From: Bugula neritina
Taxonomy: Eukaryota > Bryozoa > Gymnolaemata > Cheilostomatida > Bugulidae
NCBI GenBank assembly: GCA_964035545.1
Contig: OZ037773.1
Location: 2,645,751 to 2,709,750, forward strand
Length of the DNA: 64,000 nucleotides
Reading direction: 5' to 3'
In this document: positions 59,431 through 64,000 of the stretch, piece by piece
Layout of the letters: each line of letters starts with the position of its first letter
Numbering within the stretch: position 1 is the stretch's first letter
Notes under the pieces: model-generated
Told to the model about the DNA's origin: nothing
Database searches by the model: none
What the model saw: the letters and a program-made list of their open reading frames with translations, nothing else
Translations under genes and position numbers: made by a program

Positions 59431-59994
59431 TATTCAAAGTAAAAAAAGTATAAAAATGCAAAAACTTACTTTGAAGGAAGCACTGGAGAAGGTTTTTAAT
59501 CAAGCTGTACGTGTGCATGAAGCTATCAAAAAATAAGTTATTAATTTTAATAAAGAAGGCTAAAAGACAAACCTCTAAATTTTAAAAGGTGCTTTTAAAA
59601 TGTTGACTCTGAGTAAATAGCATGCAAGTATGAAATAGTTACACTGGAGTATGACATCACGTGCTGCCAATACTTTCACTGCCACTTCTTTAAAGATTTA
59701 TTGAGCTTTTAATGCTTTATAACAGAATTGGTTCAATTAGCCTTCATAAATATAAAATGCAAGGAGCTACAATATTATAATGCAAAAACCCTGTATTTAT
59801 CTTTAGTTTTATTTTAACAATCAAAGTTACATATTGATTAGTTAGCAAGTATATAATCTGCATTTCACAGGTAATAAGTTTCACGTTTAAAAACTAATTA
59901 AAAACTAATCAAAAACTCTGCTAACTTTTCACCTGTTAACAGAATAAGGTTCACAGATGACATTGTGGTATAGTTAGAGTGTTGTATGGAGCTC

Positions 59995-60075
59995 TTTTCT
60001 ACCTGTGACAGGTGGTCTGATAGCCTTAGCTCTGCAGTTCATGTAGTAGGAGTTCAAATCCTGTTGCAGGCAAAT
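59995..60075 (+). mobile_element. Degraded tRNA-like SINE head
   Basis: Retains GTGGTCTGATAGCCTTAGC and the B-box-like GAGTTCAAATCCTG, between the PAN-like gene and gene 5. Poorly preserved. Confidence 0.4.
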
Positions 60076-60185
60076 TAATTAATTAACAATGTGCTGTGCT
60101 GGATGCAAGTGAATATTACACAATTTTAAGCTAAAAAAACGTTGAATGTGAAGCATATATCAAGAAACATTTTTTTCAGTTGAAG

Positions 60186-60191
60186 TTTATT
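60186..60191 (-). terminator. Polyadenylation signal of propeller-type gene 5
   Basis: TTTATT on the plus strand (AATAAA on the minus strand), about 95 bp past the stop codon. Confidence 0.5.
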
Positions 60192-60282
60192 ACAGAAGCT
60201 ATAAAAATAAATACAATTGAAATGTAAAAATAAAAGCTATATTTTTATGCTAGTAGTAGAATAATATCATCCAAAATATTCA

Positions 60283-63200
60283 TTATACGCGACTATTACC
60301 ACGTATATCTGGTAGACGAATGTAGTTTAATTTGTTTGTTTTCAAATTCGGTGTTAGTTTATTTATTGATTCTCTCTCAGTCTCAACAACTGGTGTAAGA
60401 CTTTTTGTATTGGCTTTAGCTGGTTCAACCTCAACTTTTGCTGGTTCTACTTCCGCCTTAGCTGGTTCGACCTCGTTGTGGAATGCATGGTGGTTAGCCT
60501 GGCTTCCATTAAATTTTTTCAGCAGCATGTGAACTGCAGCAGTGGCTCCCACCAATAACAACAGAGTCATGATAGTCGCACAGGCTATAAAGCCAGCCTT
60601 GTAGTCTAAAGTCTCTACAACATACAACTTTATGTTAACACAACTTAGCTGTCTTAAAATAAGTGAATCTGCTGTTATTTATGCCCGAATTGTAGTAAAT
60701 AAATTTCATAAAGCCATCCAAAATGCTTCCTTATTTGAAAACTAAAATTTTCTAAATATAAACGATGAAAGCAAGTGGTTGTTAAATACACATCGTAGTA
60801 TATTTAGTGTATTGTGATGCTTGATATAAGATACGACACTAGTGTTACTTACTCACCACATTTACAACTCAACGTCCCATCCGTGGTGCGCTTAAAACCC
60901 AAAACACAAACTTCCTCACATATGGCTAAAATAGACAAGCAAATTTATCTGCACAAATTATGTAAAACTTTGCGTGCAAGTATATATCGTCTTGGAGTTG
61001 TCATATCATATGCACATGTTAGAGTTTTCATATCATGTAAACATGTTGATGCTGTCTACTATAAAGTTCCATAAAAATTTAGATAGCAACTGACTTGATA
61101 TCAATCACACATGCAGTCATTGAAATAGAAGTCATAATTATAATTCATTGCGTGCATGAGTCATCACAACACCAAAGTACGAGTCCACTTTTGACCTATT
61201 TGAGCTCATTGTAAAGTCGGTACTTGTAGCTGCACCCCAAACCAAGCATGATAAATCCAGACATGAAGAAAGCAATGCCATAGTTACTGAAGTAGAACGC
61301 CATGGTGAAATATATATAATTGAAAGACAGTTAAACAGTGATAAGTAGAGGGCCCAATATTTGGGGCCAGGGTTTGAGATTTTGAAAATCTTCAAATCTC
61401 AAGATCAGGCACTAATCACCTCATTGTGTGGCATACTTTAATGTGTATGAAAGTCAGTTCACTAAAGACAATCTCCCAGTTTCTAAGAGTTACAGGAAGT
61501 CTAAGATGCATACTTTGTCTGGCTAACTATTTCACAGAGAGAATTTCAACTGCTCATGGGTGAACAGCTATATAATGCAGAGTATATAAGAATATAATAA
61601 TACAGTACCTGTCTTTATACATTCACAAAGCTGTGTTCCATCTGCACTGCTTCTGAAGCCATGCTGACAATTCAAGATACAGGGCTCTGCGGTAGTCAGC
61701 AGTGAAATATCTACAACAATGAAATATCTCAATGTGTAATTTGTGAGAACAAACTTGGCAGTTGTAAAAACCTCTGCCGCTACCAAAAAATCCAACCACA
61801 GACCACCAGCTTGCAAGCCAACGATCTAACTATTACACTATGAGGACTACGGGATAATTTCAACACTACATTCTACCCAATTATTCAGTACTCTACTGGA
61901 TCTTCTACTACTCTGTCAGTTTTTGGGCACCTCTGGCATCTCAATTCTCTAAGAGTTCTACTACACTACACTCATGGCCGAAATAGCTTGTAAAATAGCT
62001 TCTCCCGTCAAAAATAAAACTGCAGACTTCTAAATTGCAAGCCAGCGTGCTAAGCATTACACTATGAGGGCTGTCAGACTACACTATGAGGACTATTGGG
62101 AAATCCCTGCAGTTATGACTTGTTTAGCACTTGAACCATAAAATAAAATTGAAAGACCCAACAAATCATCACCATACTGAATTTACTTTTGTGTACATGT
62201 GGAGTTGCAGTTTTAAAATAAAATATCCTTTAAAATAATAACAGCCATGTTCAAAATAAAAAAATCTGGCGAGGAAAAGACTACTGGCAATTTTTATGCT
62301 CAAACCTAGTCAACTGTGCCTAAAATTGGAAATCGCTTTAGCTGTGTATGCATTGTTATTGGATAATATATTTTAAGAAAAAAGCTTTTGGTAAAAGTTG
62401 TCAATGGTTTAATAAAATTAGCTGATATTTTATTATCTTTCTTAAGTGCTCGGCATTAAAGCTTATATCAGTAAATGCAGCAATCATAGGTGTACTTGAA
62501 AGTCAAGGTCAAAGCAACAGAGGACGGTACTACCTGTGTCCTCCAGTGATTCAGTGAGCAGTGTGTGGCTGTATGCATATGGTTGTGCAGTAAATGTATC
62601 TCTTTTGATTGAGGATGCTTTAACACTTGCGGTAGTCGAGCTAGTAGTTGGGACAGCTTGCTTGGTAGACTTAGTGGACAGAGTAGCAGTGGGACTACTA
62701 GTAGTAGAAGCACTGGTAGTAGGAGTTTGAGTAGCAGTAATAGTAGTAGAAGTACTGGCAGTAGAAGAACTGGCAGTAGAGGTACTGGTAGTAGGAGTAG
62801 AAGCACTGGTAGTAGGAGTAGCAGTAGTACTAGTAGCAGAAGTACTAACAGTAGAAGTACTGGCAGTAGAGGTACTGATAGTAGGAGTAGAGGTACTAAT
62901 AGTTATAGGAGTTTGAGTAGAAGTACTGGTAGTAGAAGTAGAAGTACTAGTAGTAGTAGAAGAAGAAAGAGTAGAAGTACTGGCAGTAGAGGTACTGACA
63001 GTAGAGGTACTGGTAGTAGGAGTAGAGGTACTAATAGTAGGAGTTTGAGTAGAAGTACTAGTAGCAGTAGAAGGAGAAAGAGTAGAAATACTGGTAGTAG
63101 TAGGAGTAAGAGTAGGACTAGTGTCAAGAGTAGTGGTGGTGCTGGTGGTAGTACTGGTAGTAGGAGTAAGAGTAGTAGTACTGGTAGTCACCTCTCCTTC

Positions 63201-63604
63201 AGCCAATAGTACTAGAGAAACAAGAGACTACTGTAATAAATAAAATTTGGGCTGTGAAATTCATATAATAACCAGTTTTGTCCTAATCCATTAATAAAAT
63301 ATATAATGAATAAAACCTTAGCAGAGTTTGTCACAAGGAACTTGAGCATAATTACACATTTTTCAGGATCAAACCATTAGCATATTAAAGAAACTGCATA
63401 TTGCTAGCAGAATCTAAGACAACTTAATTCTTATCTATTATACTGGTAGTATAAACTTACTGACGCGTAGCACCCCTTTCTCGTAGTCATTCACCACAAT
63501 GGTGCTGCTGTCCAACCAGCTTATAGAGCCAATCTGATTGAAGGTACAGTTACTGATAGAATAATTAACTATTTCATCAGATTTCTCACAGTAAAACTCA
63601 ACAC
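60283..63604 (-). CDS. Gene 5: propeller-type mucin receptor, C-terminal part (5' end beyond window)
   Basis: Exons 63604-63461, 63211-62534, 61710-61609, 60925-60857, 60614-60283; every junction is phase 1. The first exon gives one blade-like segment (CTFNQIGSISWLDSSTIVVN then DYEKGVLRV), which follows the same pattern as the propeller blades of genes 1-4, so the unseen 5' part is probably a propeller split over several exons. The second is about 200 residues of Thr/Ser repeats (TSTSTPTTS-type), an O-glycosylated mucin stalk. Two antistasin-like units follow (CILNCQHGFRSSADGTQLC and CEEVCVLGFKRTTDGTLSC). The last exon has helix GFIACATIMTLLLLVGATAA and a tail with three EVEPAK(A/V) repeats, ending at TAA 60285-60283. 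Probably a type I surface protein. Conservation beyond domain patterns could not be judged. Confidence 0.74.
61785..61860 (-). mobile_element. tRNA-derived SINE head, family B
   Basis: Minus strand: CCTCATAGTGTAATAG, GGCTTGCAAGCTGGTGG and a degraded B box. A second copy lies 200 bp away at 62005-62105. Both are in the gene 5 intron between mucin and first antistasin-like exon. Confidence 0.6.
62005..62105 (-). mobile_element. tRNA-derived SINE head, family B (with partial internal duplication)
   Basis: Minus strand: CCTCATAGTGTAATG, GCTTGCAATTTAGAAGTC. The CATAGTGTA segment is duplicated (ACACTATGAGGGCTGTCAG then ACACTATGAGGACTATTGG on the plus strand). Confidence 0.6.
62690..63200 (-). repeat. 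Coding AGT/ACT trinucleotide-rich mucin repeat
   Basis: Within exon 63211-62534 of gene 5. Minus-strand codons are mostly ACT, AGT and ACC with proline every few residues. The imperfect 15-24-bp units make slippage likely, so length may vary between alleles. The long plus-strand frame over it is a shadow. Confidence 0.9.
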
Positions 63605-64000
63605 CTGTAAAAAGAAATATTTTTCAGAAATACCCTTTTTCTAACTAACCCCAATATACAGACATATAGTTTTTTGCAAACAAAAAATGGTTCAATATTT
63701 TGAAAAACTACTCAATAGTGTTTACACAGAGTTTTACATATAAAGATATCAAAGAGACCATTGTCATTTTTATTTTGTAACTTATAGCAGTTTCATCTTT
63801 AGATTTTAAGAAGTTTGGGGCATTTTGTATTTCCTTTTATTACACAACACTTCACCAAGTTGAGTGTAATTAATTTTGGGCTTGAATAGTATATAGGAAT
63901 TATTTTTTTTAACAAAATCTAAAAGCTGCTGCTGGAGAAATGAGATATTTATGACTCGCAGAGTACTGCACAAAGTTGTAAGTGAAAAAAAAGAATGAAA

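Noticed and set aside
62658-63209. 183-codon plus-strand frame rich in Ser-Arg
   Set aside because: It is the antisense shadow of the mucin exon of gene 5, which has correct splice sites and phase on the minus strand.

Overview
This is an AT-rich, intron-rich metazoan genomic window. Coding exons are mostly 50-300 bp and flanked by GT-AG introns, with many microsatellites, tRNA-derived SINE fragments and foldback/MITE elements. There are no bacterial features. The content (an ASPM orthologue, sushi/C-type-lectin/TSP1 mosaics, a MADF-BESS gene) fits a marine invertebrate; I cannot name the phylum from sequence alone. All gene models below were assembled by hand from splice sites with codon phase checked at every junction. 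There is no transcript support.

Layout. (1) 0.2-7.8 kb, minus strand: the 5' part (16 exons, about 681 codons) of an ASPM-like spindle protein that continues past the left edge. (2) 7.8-13.6 kb: gene-free, rich in repeats. (3) 13.6-30 kb: three paralogous genes, two on plus (13.6-17.3 and 20.4-23.0 kb) and one on minus (29.6-24.3 kb). Each has a short leader exon of 74-77 nt, one large exon of 947 or 953 nt encoding an NHL-like beta-propeller, and small cysteine-knot exons. The minus-strand copy ends in a GPI-anchor-type tail. (4) 54.4-32.4 kb, minus strand: a fourth paralogue with the same N-terminal half but a different C-terminal half: two C-type-lectin-like units, one TSP1 repeat, about six sushi-type units, a receptor-PTP-like membrane-proximal region, one transmembrane helix and a short tyrosine-containing tail. 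It comprises 27 exons and 5040 nt with every phase consistent. (5) Nested in one of its introns, on the opposite strand (38.7-40.0 kb), is a complete MADF-BESS gene. (6) 59.1-57.6 kb, minus: a small secreted PAN/apple-like gene. (7) 63.6-60.3 kb, minus: the 3' part of a fifth propeller-type gene, with a mucin stalk, two antistasin-like knots, a transmembrane helix and a cytoplasmic tail.

How they may work together. The propeller genes look like a local family of cell-surface or secreted recognition proteins. A conserved extracellular head (propeller plus two disulfide modules) is joined to interchangeable ends: GPI, a lectin/sushi transmembrane stalk, a mucin transmembrane stalk, or possibly a secreted end. 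Such a cluster is what one would expect of an immune, allorecognition or adhesion locus, but that role is inference. Genes 1 and 2 arose by a recent tandem duplication that also copied upstream DNA: a shared block of about 600 bp lies about 2.34 kb before the leader exon of both.
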